Source of the DNA: Lawsonella clevelandensis | GTDB taxonomy: Bacteria; Actinomycetota; Actinomycetes; Mycobacteriales; Mycobacteriaceae | Direction of reading: 5' to 3' | Length of the DNA: 64,000 nt | NCBI RefSeq assembly: GCF_001293125.1 | Contig: NZ_CP009312.1 | Location: forward strand, 1,525,447 to 1,589,446 | Shown: piece after piece, positions 36,986-45,517 of the stretch | Numbering within the stretch: the stretch's first letter is position 1 | Layout: the number at the start of each line of letters is the position of its first letter | Notes under the pieces: generated by a model | Databases searched by the model: none | The model's input: the letters and a program-made list of their open reading frames with translations, nothing else | What the model was told of the DNA's origin: nothing | Program-made: the position numbers and the translations under genes

Positions 36986-37058
<73 letters not shown>

Positions 37059-37185
37059 ATACTCTATCGTGATGCGCTGGCGTGCTGCGCAACAGAGAAA
37101 ACTTTATAACGTTCTTTTCCGAGAAACAAATTGCCTGGTAAGAATGGGTAAACTAGTAATGCTCTGGGTGGCATGTGCAACGAAA

Positions 37186-37226
37186 ACGAGGGTTAAGGGG
37201 AGTATGCACTCCGTCCTAACCCTCGT
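37186..37226 (-). terminator. csbD terminator
   Basis: Imperfect stem ACGAGGGTTAAGG with CCTAACCCTCGT, followed on the minus strand by TTTTCGTT. Confidence 0.7.
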
Positions 37227-37246
37227 CACTAGTGCAGGGAAGAAGA

Positions 37247-37474
37247 TTACTTCTTGAGACCGTTGATGAAGCCCTTGGCCTTGTCGGCAACTTTGCCAGC
37301 CTCCTTGGAGGCGGCGTCCTTGGCATCAGCCAGAGCGTCCTTGGCGGAAGCGCTAGCCTGATCAACCTTACCCTCGGCCTTCAGCTGCTCGTCTCCGGCG
37401 ACGTCTCCAACGCCTTCCTTGGCCTTGCCGGCAACGTCTTCAGCGGTGTTCTTGATCTTGTCTTCGAGGGACAT
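37247..37474 (-). CDS. CsbD-family stress protein
   Basis: 75 residues, Ala/Lys/Asp-rich and predicted wholly helical. MSLEDKIKNTAEDVAGKAKE is the CsbD start and repeats of xDKAKGxxxxA follow. Start at 37474 with AAAGGA upstream; the longer frame is not supported. CsbD-like proteins are small, abundant, general-stress induced; molecular role unknown. Solitary between two tRNA genes. Confidence 0.88.
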   Translation of the reverse strand: MSLEDKIKNTAEDVAGKAKEGVGDVAGDEQLKAEGKVDQASASAKDALADAKDAASKEAGKVADKAKGFINGLKK

Positions 37475-37649
37475 GAGGGTCCTTTCTGGAATTCTTTGGT
37501 ATTTTACGAGCCTTACGTGCAAAGTGTGCGTCGTGCTCTGTCTGAACCCATCATAACAAAGTTTTTCCAATAAGGCAGTGATTATTAGTTAATAATAGTT
37601 AATAAGTGAAGAAACTAGCAGGTCACCTTAATATAATCGCTGTGCGCGA

Positions 37650-37682
37650 AAAGACCCCCGTACCTTTGTACGGGGGTCTTTA
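37650..37682 (-). terminator. tRNA-His terminator
   Basis: 13 bp stem AAGACCCCCGTAC with GTACGGGGGTCTT, loop CTTT, followed by TTTTCG on the minus strand. Confidence 0.85.
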
Positions 37683-37685
37683 TGG

Positions 37686-37759
37686 GGTGAGTGACGAGAC
37701 TCGAACTCGCGACAGCCAGGATCACAACCTGGTGCTCTACCAACTGAACTACACTCACC
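37686..37759 (-). tRNA. tRNA-His (anticodon GTG)
   Basis: 74 bases including the extra 5' G of tRNA-His. Acceptor GTGAGTG/CACTCAC, anticodon stem CCAGG/CCTGG around TTGTGAT, T-arm GCGAGTTCGAGTCTCGT. Confidence 0.95.
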
Positions 37760-37806
37760 AAGAGTGCTGCTTGTGGCAGCAAGCTAATATTAGCGGAGAA
37801 TGACGG

Positions 37807-38451
37807 TTAGGAAAAATCGGCGAGTTTTCCTTTGATCTCCGCATCACTAGGCCCTGGCGATGGCACGAACGCAACGGCACGGTAGTAGGCCAGTTCTTTG
37901 ATGGATTCCTTAATGTCCGCCATAGCGCGATGATTCATGCCCTTGGGGGGCTGGTTGATATAGATCCGTGGGAACCAGCGATGGCACAGTTCTTTAATCG
38001 TCGACACATCAATCATGCGATAGTGCAGGAACGCATCAAGTTCCGGCATATCACGCGCAATGAAGGCGCGATCAGTGGCAATACTGTTACCGGCAAGAGG
38101 CGCGGTGCGGGGCTCGTCCACAAACTTCATAATGTAGGCGAGTACCTGCTGCTCCGCTTCGGCAACAGTGATGGTACTGCGGCGGATTTCATCCGTCAGC
38201 CCAGACTTGGCGTGCATTTCGGTAACAACCTCATCCATGCCGTTAAGGAGTTCATCGGATGCGTGGATAACAATGTCCAAACCTGGCTCTGTGCCCTCAT
38301 CGCCGCCGAGTACTCTGAGGTTACCGTCAGTGACAAGTACCGAGATCTCCACGAGAACATCTTTCGTGCGATCTAAGCCCGTCATCTCGCAGTCAATCCA
38401 CACAATGCGGTCAAGCTTTGCCGGCAGATTGTCGGGAGAAATCATCGTCAC
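37807..38451 (-). CDS. orn: oligoribonuclease
   Basis: DEDD-type 3'-5' exonuclease that degrades di- to pentanucleotides, including pGpG/pApA. 214 residues from a GTG start; a second start (MISPDN) is two codons on. ExoI motif IDCEMTG (Asp20, Glu22), Exo[15 protein letters not shown], and Exo[14 protein letters not shown] are present. The GTG overlaps the TGA of the upstream cmrA-like gene by 4 bases, so the two are coupled. This order (cmrA then orn) is a mycolic-acid-bacteria trait. Confidence 0.94.
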   Translation of the reverse strand: MTMISPDNLPAKLDRIVWIDCEMTGLDRTKDVLVEISVLVTDGNLRVLGGDEGTEPGLDIVIHASDELLNGMDEVVTEMHAKSGLTDEIRRSTITVAEAEQQVLAYIMKFVDEPRTAPLAGNSIATDRAFIARDMPELDAFLHYRMIDVSTIKELCHRWFPRIYINQPPKGMNHRAMADIKESIKELAYYRAVAFVPSPGPSDAEIKGKLADFS

Positions 38452-39257
38452 TTGTTGTCACCTGCCAAAGCACCGTAGGTGATCTTGTTAATGGGGCTCG
38501 TAATAGCGTGGGGAAGGTAACCCACCGCGTTGAGCATCTTGCCCAAAACTCCGGGGACAACGCGACGCTTGTTGGCAGCCAGGGCGGCCAGCGACTTCTC
38601 CGCAACCTGGTCAGAGTTTGCCCACATAAAGGAGGGGATCATTCGGTCGAGGAAGGTCTCCTCCTCCTTCGGCTTATCCGCAGGGCGCACTGGCCCAGGC
38701 GCCAGCAGTGTGACGTTAATGCCATAGTCTGCCAACTCGTAACGGAGGGATTCCGAGAACGTGTTAACGAAGGCTTTTGTCCCTGCGTAGGTGGCGTTGT
38801 AGGCAATGGGCATGTTGCCCGCCGCAGAGCCGACGTTGAGGATAGCCCCCTCCCCGCGTGCAATCATGCGTGGCAGAACGGCGAGCACAAGCTCGTGGAC
38901 GGCATTGGCATTGAGCTGGAACTGCAGGTGTTCCTTTTCTTCCGGAAGCTTGGCCACGCTACCAAACGTGGCGGTACCCGCATCATTACAGAGGATGGTG
39001 ACGTCCAATGTGCGCAATTCGTCGGTAAGTGCCAGACGCGCCGCGGGATCTGAGAGGTCGCAGGGGCGGCAAAGAACCTCAACACCGTAGGTGGAGGTGA
39101 TCTCGGCTGCGAGTTTATCGAGAACGCCAGCGCGCCGGGCTACCAGAATCACGTTGTAGCCTTGTTTTGCGAGGTGTAATGCCAGTGACCTGCCAATGCC
39201 CTGGGATGCGCCGGTAATAACGGAAAAAGTCTGTGCAAAAGGTTGCGGAAGTGCCAT
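38448..39257 (-). CDS. cmrA: CmrA-like short-chain reductase (mycolate ketone reduction)
   Basis: SDR of 269 residues: NADPH loop TGASQGIG (15-22), NDAG (91-94, in place of NNAG), catalytic Ser144, Tyr157 and Lys161 (YAGTK). By position next to orn and by length it matches CmrA (Rv2509 and corynebacterial equivalents), which reduces the beta-keto intermediate of mycolic acids after Pks13 condensation. The function is therefore inferred from synteny and family, and implies a mycolate cell envelope. Confidence 0.8.
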   Translation of the reverse strand: MALPQPFAQTFSVITGASQGIGRSLALHLAKQGYNVILVARRAGVLDKLAAEITSTYGVEVLCRPCDLSDPAARLALTDELRTLDVTILCNDAGTATFGSVAKLPEEKEHLQFQLNANAVHELVLAVLPRMIARGEGAILNVGSAAGNMPIAYNATYAGTKAFVNTFSESLRYELADYGINVTLLAPGPVRPADKPKEEETFLDRMIPSFMWANSDQVAEKSLAALAANKRRVVPGVLGKMLNAVGYLPHAITSPINKITYGALAGDNK

Positions 39258-39280
39258 GTGCCTAAGTCTAGGCTATAAGT

Positions 39281-40243
39281 ATGCGCAGCATGTCTCTCCA
39301 TCGCAGCTCATCTCTCTGCCGCTCCGGCGAGTGTTCATTACGTCGTCGCCCTAGTGTGTTGCTGTCTAGCGTGGGGGCAGTGGGAGCCGTTCTGCTTCTC
39401 GGGGTTGCTACTGGCTGTGGTCCGGCGACCAGTGCATTGGTGACAGTACCGCTTTCCTCGCCCGCACCAGGGGTTGTCACGTCGAGGGGAGAGAGCTTCC
39501 AGCCGTCAGCATCCGCTGCGGAGACTCTTCCTATGAGTGGCAGTAGTGCAGTGAACGTGCCGGAGTCTCTGTCAGCCACTACAACGAGCACGGTGGTTGG
39601 AGTCGTTCCGGCACTCAGATTCACTGTTCTCCGGGACTTCGGGTTGGTGAGTTATGGAGATGTTTTAGCGCATGCGCGTCTCTTAGTGGTGAAAGGCCGC
39701 GCGCCCAAGACTGGCTATAAGCGTTCCCAGTATGGGAGGAGTTGGGACGACAACAACAGTGCTCCTATGGGTCATAATGGGTGCCGCACCCGTGAGGATA
39801 TTTTGCGTCGTGACCTGGTGAATGTGACCGTCCGCCCCGGGACTGAAGGGTGTGTGGTGGAGAGTGGCACCTTGTTGGATCCCTACACTGGTGAGATTGT
39901 GCAGTTTCAGCGAGGGGAGAGGACGAGTTCCTTGGTGCAGATCGACCATGTTGTTGCTCTCGCAGATTCCTGGGTGAAGGGTGCGCAGTATTGGCCGTTT
40001 GAGAAGCGGCTGGCTTTCGCGAATGATCCACGCAATTTGTTAGCGGTGTCAGGATGGGTTAATTCCCGTAAAGGTGCAAGTGATACGGCTACCTGGTTAC
40101 CTCCCAATAAGGCTTACCGCTGTGAATATGTAGCGCGCCAAGTGGAGGTAAAGCGGCTTTATGGTTTATGGGTTACTGAAGCCGAACAAACAGCGATGAT
40201 GAGAGTGTTGCGAAAGTGCTCCATTCCGAATCTCACCAAGTGA
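39281..40243 (+). CDS. secreted HNH endonuclease-like protein (DUF1524/GmrSD type)
   Basis: 320 residues. An N-terminal hydrophobic segment (about 28-45) ends in ATGC, a possible lipobox at Cys46, and a low-complexity Ser/Ala/Thr/Val linker runs to about 110. The nuclease domain has YGRSWDDNN, a Cys pair (GCRTRED, EGCVVES), the HNH-like core QIDHVVALADSW and the Asn-containing FANDPRNLLAV. Actinobacteria often secrete such single-domain DUF1524 nucleases, probably for nutrition or competition. Divergent from cmrA. Confidence 0.85.
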   Translation: MRSMSLHRSSSLCRSGECSLRRRPSVLLSSVGAVGAVLLLGVATGCGPATSALVTVPLSSPAPGVVTSRGESFQPSASAAETLPMSGSSAVNVPESLSATTTSTVVGVVPALRFTVLRDFGLVSYGDVLAHARLLVVKGRAPKTGYKRSQYGRSWDDNNSAPMGHNGCRTREDILRRDLVNVTVRPGTEGCVVESGTLLDPYTGEIVQFQRGERTSSLVQIDHVVALADSWVKGAQYWPFEKRLAFANDPRNLLAVSGWVNSRKGASDTATWLPPNKAYRCEYVARQVEVKRLYGLWVTEAEQTAMMRVLRKCSIPNLTK

Positions 40244-40730
40244 AATTGTTTGTTCTTTCTAACAGGTGACGAAGATCACAAGAAGTAAATTGAAGAGTGT
40301 ACTAATGGTTCTCTCAGGGTTTTATCGAATAAAAGCCATATTTATGCCGATTGTGCAACATTTTCATCTAGAATTAATTAGCATGAAAGTTTTTCTAAAA
40401 ACAAAGTACACAGGCGAGTTTTGAAGAACTATGCAAAAATAATTCCACTATTGACCATCAATAATCCCAAATTGTAAGATTCTTTCTGAAAGTTACGAAA
40501 TTCTGGACAGTTTCTCTCAAAGCTTTGTAGAAAACCATAAATCAATGTCGTAACGAGGTATATCCTGTAAAAGACATTTGCGGTGACCATAGGGTTACTG
40601 GTTACAGTCGGATACTCGGTATCAAGTGGACAACACCTGCTCCGTTGCCCTGTGACCAGGGAGAATAACCTCTCTCTCATGGCCCCCGAGTGCGCTCCGC
40701 AGGTCAACAATGATCGATAGAAGGAGTTAT
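40244..40730. other. AT-rich intergenic region
   Basis: 487 bases, clearly more AT-rich than its surroundings in its first 300 bases. No convincing gene; the minus-strand frame at 40429-40710 has no SD or family pattern. It holds a plausible promoter at 40451-40480 and two copies of GGTTAC near 40590. The composition suggests foreign or decayed DNA at the edge of the tRNA-Arg island. Confidence 0.5.
40451..40480 (+). promoter_or_regulatory. possible sigma-70-type promoter
   Basis: TTGACC (40451-40456) and TAAGAT (40475-40480) are separated by 18 bases, upstream of the HTH gene at 40731. This would give a leader of about 240 bases. Confidence 0.35.
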
Positions 40731-40931
40731 ATGTCTAACAAGTGGGAAATGCTTGGTCAGCTGCAGGAGCAGTCGACCCGGCTGCGCAAAGTAGAAAAGC
40801 AGCTGGATAAACTGCAGAATGAGCGTTACCAGTTGGTTCAGTCTGCCCACGAAAAAGGTGTTCGCATCTCCGAAATCTGTGAAGCAACTGGGCTTTCTCG
40901 TCCGGGTGTCTACCGCATTCTGAGCCTTTAG
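40731..40931 (+). CDS. small coiled-coil plus HTH protein
   Basis: 66 residues with SD AGAAGGAG. Residues about 5-40 form a charged heptad-like helix (LQEQSTRLRKVEKQLDKLQN). Residues 43-66 form a resolvase/Xre-like helix-turn-helix (VRISEICEATGLSRPGVYRI). Probably a small DNA-binding dimer. It lies beside the tRNA-Arg island and may have come with mobile DNA; function unknown. Confidence 0.7.
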   Translation: MSNKWEMLGQLQEQSTRLRKVEKQLDKLQNERYQLVQSAHEKGVRISEICEATGLSRPGVYRILSL

Positions 40932-40981
40932 GCCGCTGCTCTCTCCTAAAAACTTTAAGCGGTCAATAGACATAACAACCA

Positions 40982-41016
40982 CAACGTGCCTCCAGTATCC
41001 CAGCTGGGGGCACGTT
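40982..41016. terminator. hairpin terminator between the HTH and Excalibur genes
   Basis: AACGTGCC with GGCACGTT, extended by CC/GG pairs, between convergent genes. No long T-run. Confidence 0.55.
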
Positions 41017-41113
41017 GCTGTCTGTGAAGAATACTGTTGTCGGAATTAAAGAAGACAGAAATAGAAGAGTAAGGGCGGGTAGTGTGCGAGTACCGCTAAG
41101 CGGCCAGGCGGAC

Positions 41114-41350
41114 TTATTCACATGCCCATCCGTCACGATCGCGGTCCAGGCCTGCTCGGTAGCCCGGTTCCCCTCGCTTGCGCGGCGCGACCCCGGCGGC
41201 CCGAACAGCATCGCAATTCTCGTAGTAGACCTCGGCTGAGGTCGGAATGGCCTCAGCGAAATTCAGTGCCAGGAACTGCAAGGGAATAGTTGTTACTGTG
41301 CGTGCCCCCAGAAGGTTCGAACCCTCACACGTAATGGCTATGACCTGCAA
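41114..41350 (-). CDS. Excalibur-domain protein with a broken or replaced N-terminus
   Basis: 78 residues. The C-terminal 37 are an Excalibur calcium-binding domain: YYENCDAVRAAGVAP, then LDRDRDGWACE with the DxDxDGxxCE loop and two Cys. Such domains end exported surface proteins, but there is no signal peptide here. The N-terminal part (CEGSNLLGAR) is a translation of the att/tRNA-Arg-like repeat at 41301-41326, so the original front was probably lost at element integration. Likely a remnant. Confidence 0.6.
   Translation of the reverse strand: MQVIAITCEGSNLLGARTVTTIPLQFLALNFAEAIPTSAEVYYENCDAVRAAGVAPRKRGEPGYRAGLDRDRDGWACE
41301..41326. repeat. att-like repeat, distal copy (partial tRNA-Arg 3' end)
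   Basis: CGTGCCCCCAGAAGG then TTCGAACCCTC repeats the 3' end of tRNA-Arg at 43151-43177, with one A missing. It marks the far boundary of a 1.85-kb element. Confidence 0.75.
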
Positions 41351-41376
41351 AAACAGCAGGGAAATAACGATCGTGG

Positions 41377-42468
41377 CTACAATTTGGCAACACGCCGCGC
41401 TGCAGCATCAAGGTGATCCGCCAGCCGGTCTAGATCATCATCGAAAAGATCGGCGTATACATCGAGCGTCATAGCGGCGGAAGAGTGGCCAAGCATCCGT
41501 TGTACAGCTTTTACGTTCGCCCCTGACTGTACGGCTAGGCTGGCTGCTGTATGGCGTAGATCGTGGGGTGTGATGCGGGGGATTCCGGATTCTCTTATTG
41601 CGCGTCTCCAGTAGCCCTCGCGGGCGTTGGGGCGGGGCACATAGCCCCCTTTGGGTGTTGCCCATACTAGGCTGCCTGTGGGGTGGCTACGCATGTGCTT
41701 GTCTAGTTTCTCGGCAACCAGGGCGATTAACGGCACGCTGTGTTCCTCGTTGCTTTTAGGGGTGCCTAAATGGACTTTTTTGTCGAGCCAGACGGCGTTC
41801 TTGTTGACTGTGATCCTCCTGCGCAGGAGGTCTATATCATCGGTGGTCAACGCGATAGCCTCACCCCACCGTAGCCCACAGTAGCCCATGACGAGGATTA
41901 GCGTCTCGTATTCCCCACAGGCTGCCGCGAATGCTTGTAGTTGTTCGTGGGTGAGGTAGGTTTTTTGTGCGCGGGTCTTTTTGGGCAGGGGTATACCCTC
42001 AACTGGGTTGGTGAGGATTAGCCCGTCACGGATCGCGTCCTGGTAGATATTGCTGAGTATCTGGTGGGCGTACCGTTTTGTGGTAGCGCCGAGCGGCTTC
42101 CCATCGTTAGTTGTCATTCCTGCGAGCCAGGATGCGACCTCAGTATGCCTGACGCTATCGAGTGCCCTATCGCCCCAGTAAGGTTTCACTTTGGCTTCCC
42201 ACACGTTTTTGAGAGAGCGGAGGCTGGATGGCTTGAGGCGGGTCTGCCGGCTGACCCACGCGTCCCCCAACTCGCCGATAGTTTGTTTCCCGCCTTGGCT
42301 ATCTATCCACTGGCCGGTGAGGATGTCTGAGGCCTGTTTTGTTTCTCACGCCTTGGCCGCTGTTTTGGTGAGGAAGCCACGTTTTTTGGTGCGGGTACCG
42401 TCAGGGCGGCTGTAGGCTACTGCCCACCTTATTCCCTTGCTGGTGGTGTATTTATGGACGCTCTCGAT
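41377..42468 (-). pseudogene. int: tyrosine-type integrase, interrupted by an in-frame stop
   Basis: The catalytic part is complete: residues with LGWGEAIALT-type Arg box (GLRWGEAIALTTDDI), HDLRHTAASLAVQSG, and GHSSAAMTLDVYADLF with the nucleophile Tyr. Upstream, the same frame continues with an arm-type N-terminus (HKYTTSKGIRWAVAYSRPDG) but a TGA at 42346-42348 stands where TGG (Trp) is expected (KA-stop-ETKQAS). About 40 residues are cut off, and no good start follows the stop. Probably inactive. It lies next to the distal att copy and belongs to the phage/ICE integrase group using tRNA sites. Confidence 0.85.
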
Positions 42469-42839
42469 GTGGCGAGTTTTTGGGCGCGTTGGAAACTGAC
42501 ACCGAGTATCGTCCCTATATCGCGGTAGGGGAGGTTGGCTGCTGAGAGCTCGCGGGCAGCTCGGCGCATAAGAGAAGAGGCTTTGTCTTGCGCGTCTTTA
42601 GCTTCCTTGTTCGCTTGTACCGCTTTTTTAGCGATATCGAATGCAGGCTCCACTACGATACGGATTTGTGCGGTTTCCGGGTGTGGTTCGATTTCAGGGA
42701 AGAGCTCTAAGCCTGAGCGTGTCCACTCTTCGAGTTGGTCAAGTCGTTTTGTTTGATGGTTGAGGCCTGGTACTTCGTCAACAGTGGCGATCCACCAGCC
42801 CTCTTCGCGACGGGCGCGTATGGTGTAGGTGTTGCTCAT
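42429..42839 (-). CDS. HicB-like antitoxin with HTH
   Basis: 136 residues. The N-terminal half (YTIRARREEGWWIATVDEVPGLNHQTKRL) is the HicB fold that in intact systems neutralises HicA. A charged helix (about 65-95) and a C-terminal HTH (LPYRDIGTILGVSFQRAQKLA) for autoregulation follow. Its ATG overlaps the stop of the HicA-like remnant upstream (GAATGA), and its 3' end overlaps the integrase frame. With the toxin truncated it is probably an orphan antitoxin. Confidence 0.75.
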   Translation of the reverse strand: MSNTYTIRARREEGWWIATVDEVPGLNHQTKRLDQLEEWTRSGLELFPEIEPHPETAQIRIVVEPAFDIAKKAVQANKEAKDAQDKASSLMRRAARELSAANLPYRDIGTILGVSFQRAQKLATSRASINTPPARE

Positions 42840-42955
42840 TCTGTGGCTCCTAGGTCTTTGAGCATTTTCTTTGCGAAGGTGTTGGGAATTTCGTTGTGAC
42901 GTGGGACGCTGCTGGGCGGCCTACGGAACTCCCTACTGTCCCGGAATTTGATTAG
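42836..42955 (-). pseudogene. HicA toxin C-terminal remnant
   Basis: The frame ending at the hicB start reads ...RPPSSVPRHNEIPN then TFAKKMLKDLGATE. VPRHNEI and a final Lys-rich helix are the end of HicA RNases. No start codon or the N-terminal half with the catalytic His (GSH motif) is present. A terminator-like hairpin stands where it should be, so the toxin is deleted. Confidence 0.6.
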
Positions 42956-42961
42956 CCGGGG

Positions 42962-43003
42962 GCGGGGGTGCCTGGTGTTTGTGCTGGGTGCCCCCGCTTT
43001 TTT
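42962..43003 (+). terminator. hairpin with T6
   Basis: GCGGGGG with CCCCCGC over a 22-nt loop, then TTTTTT. No plus-strand gene precedes it, so it may be imported with the element. Confidence 0.5.
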
Positions 43004-43150
43004 CGTGCGTTTCTTTGGCTACATTTTGGCTACATCTGGTGCATTTTAGAGCATTTTTGTGCCCTTTCGTGCCCCCTTAAGCACCTACTGTAAATATAGT
43101 AAAACCCCTGATAAACCAGCTTTTATGTCGATCTACTAGGGGTTTCTGCA

Positions 43151-43177
43151 CGTGCCCCCAGAAGGATTCGAACCCTC
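43151..43177. repeat. att-like repeat, proximal copy within tRNA-Arg
   Basis: CGTGCCCCCAGAAGG-A-TTCGAACCCTC, the 3' end of tRNA-Arg; partner of 41301-41326. Integration would keep the tRNA intact. Confidence 0.75.
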
Positions 43178-43225
43178 GACCAATCGGGTAGAAGCCGACT
43201 GCTCTGTCCACTGAGCTATGGAGGC
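43153..43225 (-). tRNA. tRNA-Arg (anticodon TCT)
   Basis: 73 bases: acceptor GCCTCCA/TGGGGGC, anticodon stem GTCGG/CCGAT around CTTCTAC, T-arm GAGGGTTCGAATCCTTC. Its 3' end is the integration site of the element at 41301-43152. Confidence 0.95.
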
Positions 43226-43377
43226 ATCATCCACAGTGTAGTGCCACTGTGGAAAAGCACAGAACTCGGCTTCCTTCCCGAGTTTTCCTCGCCACCCCGC
43301 ATGGAACAGTTAGGCGGTGGCACGCGGACCGTCACTGCGTGCCGCACCATGTCACATCTCACGGGAAAGGCCCACCA

Positions 43378-43764
43378 ATGTCGAACACGATCACCCTCAT
43401 GGGAAACCTCGCTGGTGACCCGCAGCTGCGTCATGCTGCAGAGCGTCCAGTTGCCTCCTTCCGCCTAGCTTCTAACCACCGCTATTTCGACTCCATCAGC
43501 CAGTCCTGGAAAGAAAACGACACTCTCTTTATCGAGACGGTCTGCTGGGGGAACCTGGGCGAGAATGTCGCTGCCACACTCCGGAAGGGAGACGCCGTCA
43601 TTGTTACTGGACGTCTGCTGAGCGATGAATTCACGCCTCAAGGTGCGGAGCGTCCGGTAACGGTGGTGAAGCTCACCGCCACCACAGTTGGGCTCGATCT
43701 GCGCTTCCGCGGCCGCACAACAGGCATGTCCGTTCCTGAGGATGTTGCAGAACAGGTAGACTGA
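43378..43764 (+). CDS. single-stranded DNA-binding protein, short accessory form
   Basis: 128 residues from ATG 43378 (MSNTITLMGNLAGDPQLRHA), an OB fold without the acidic C-terminal tip (DDxPF) that recruits repair partners in the main SSB. This matches the second SSB-like protein beside ettA in mycobacteria (Rv2478c), so it is probably a paralogue and not the replication SSB. It is 34 bases ahead of ettA. Confidence 0.85.
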   Translation: MSNTITLMGNLAGDPQLRHAAERPVASFRLASNHRYFDSISQSWKENDTLFIETVCWGNLGENVAATLRKGDAVIVTGRLLSDEFTPQGAERPVTVVKLTATTVGLDLRFRGRTTGMSVPEDVAEQVD

Positions 43765-43798
43765 GCACGTTAGATACCCCAGTAGGAGAGGTTGATTC

Positions 43799-45472
43799 GT
43801 GTCAGAGTTCGTCTACACCATGCGTAATGTGCGCAAGGCTTTTGGTGAGAAGGTCATCTTGGATGACGTCACCATGTCCTTCTATCACGGTGCGAAGATT
43901 GGTGTTGTCGGCCCGAACGGCGCCGGTAAGTCCAGCATTCTGAAGATCATGGCCGGAATTGACCAGCCCTCTAACGGCGATGCTTTCGCGGACCCGGAGG
44001 CTACCGTTGGCATCCTGATGCAGGAACCGCAGCTGGACGAAGACAAAACCGTCCGGGAAAACGTAGAAGACGGTCTCGGCCAGGTCATGCAGAACCTCAA
44101 ACGGTACAACGAGATCGCTGAGCAGATGGCCACCGACTACTCCGATGAACTCATGGAGGAAATGGGTGCACTGCAGGAGAAGCTAGACCATGCGGACGCG
44201 TGGGAAATCGATTCCCGCATCGACCAGGCCATGGATGCACTTCGCTGCCCCCCGGGAGAATTCCCGGTGACGCAGCTCTCCGGTGGCGAGAAGCGCCGTG
44301 TCGCCCTCTGCCGGCTCCTGCTGCAAGCCCCCGATCTGCTCCTCCTCGACGAGCCCACCAACCACCTGGATGCCGAATCCGTTGCCTGGTTGGAGAAGTT
44401 CCTGCAGGACTACAAGGGCGCCGTGCTGTGCATTACCCACGACCGCTATTTCCTGGATCACATTGCTGAATGGATCTGCGAAGTTGACCGTGGCCACCTC
44501 TACCCCTACCAGGGCAACTACTCCACTTACCTGGAGAAGAAGGCTGAACGCCTGGAAGTTGCCGGTCGTAAGGATGCCAAGCTGCAAAAGCGCTTAAAGG
44601 ATGAACTGGCCTGGGTGCGCTCCGGCGCGAAGGCCCGCCAAGCCAAGTCGAAAGCTCGTCTGCAGCGCTACGAAGAGATGGTCGCCGAAGCTGAGCAGTA
44701 CAAGAAGCTCGACTTTGAAGAGATCCAGATTCCCACCCCGCCGCGCCTTGGCAATGTGGTGGTGGAAGTCAACGACCTCACCAAGGGCTTCGACGGGCGT
44801 GTTCTCATCAAGGACCTTTCCTTTACCTTGCCACGCAACGGGATTGTTGGTGTTATCGGCCCGAACGGTGTAGGTAAGACCACCCTCTTCAAAACCATCG
44901 TCGGTTTGGAAGAGCCGGATTCCGGCACAGTCCGTGTAGGCGAAACCGTGAAGTTGTCCTACGTGGACCAGAACCGCGAACACATCGACCCCAACAAGAC
45001 TGTGTGGGAAGTCGTCTCCGATGGGCTCGACCACATTGTCGTCGGCCAGAACGAGATGCCATCACGCGCCTACGTTTCTGCATTCGGGTTCAAAGGCCCA
45101 GACCAGCAGAAGAAGGCTGGTGTACTGTCCGGTGGTGAACGCAACCGCCTCAACCTGGCACTGACTCTAAAGGAGGGCGGCAACCTGATCCTCCTCGACG
45201 AACCGACCAACGACCTCGACGTGGAGACCCTCTCCTCATTGGAAAATGCCCTCACCAAGTTCCCCGGCTGTGCCGTGGTGATCTCCCACGACCGCTGGTT
45301 CCTGGACCGAACCTGTACCCACATCCTCGCCTGGGAAGGCAACGTCGAAGAAGGACAATGGTTCTGGTTCGAAGGAAACTTCGAAGGGTACGAAGCAAAT
45401 AAGATCGAGCGACTAGGGGAAGACGCGGCCCGCCCGCACTCTGTCACTTACCGCAAACTCACCCGCGACTAA
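43799..45472 (+). CDS. ettA: ABC-F translation factor EttA
   Basis: Energy-dependent translational throttle: binds the ribosomal E site. 557 residues with two ATPase domains: GPNGAGKSS / LSGGEKRRVALCRLLL / LLLDEPTNHLDAES, and GPNGVGKTT / LSGGERNRLNLAL / LLDEPTNDLDVET. The EttA-type arm between signature and linker and the linker KEE-like helix (about 235-300) are present. GTG start, SD AGGAGAGG. It has no membrane domain. Conserved with ssb upstream and thioesterase downstream. Confidence 0.95.
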   Translation: MSEFVYTMRNVRKAFGEKVILDDVTMSFYHGAKIGVVGPNGAGKSSILKIMAGIDQPSNGDAFADPEATVGILMQEPQLDEDKTVRENVEDGLGQVMQNLKRYNEIAEQMATDYSDELMEEMGALQEKLDHADAWEIDSRIDQAMDALRCPPGEFPVTQLSGGEKRRVALCRLLLQAPDLLLLDEPTNHLDAESVAWLEKFLQDYKGAVLCITHDRYFLDHIAEWICEVDRGHLYPYQGNYSTYLEKKAERLEVAGRKDAKLQKRLKDELAWVRSGAKARQAKSKARLQRYEEMVAEAEQYKKLDFEEIQIPTPPRLGNVVVEVNDLTKGFDGRVLIKDLSFTLPRNGIVGVIGPNGVGKTTLFKTIVGLEEPDSGTVRVGETVKLSYVDQNREHIDPNKTVWEVVSDGLDHIVVGQNEMPSRAYVSAFGFKGPDQQKKAGVLSGGERNRLNLALTLKEGGNLILLDEPTNDLDVETLSSLENALTKFPGCAVVISHDRWFLDRTCTHILAWEGNVEEGQWFWFEGNFEGYEANKIERLGEDAARPHSVTYRKLTRD

Positions 45473-45517
45473 CCATCGCACACCACCCACGGGTCCTTGG
45501 CAGAAGGGAGTAACACC

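Noticed and set aside
40429-40710. 93-codon minus-strand frame in the AT-rich region.
   Set aside because: No SD and no recognisable composition for a protein; likely chance frame.
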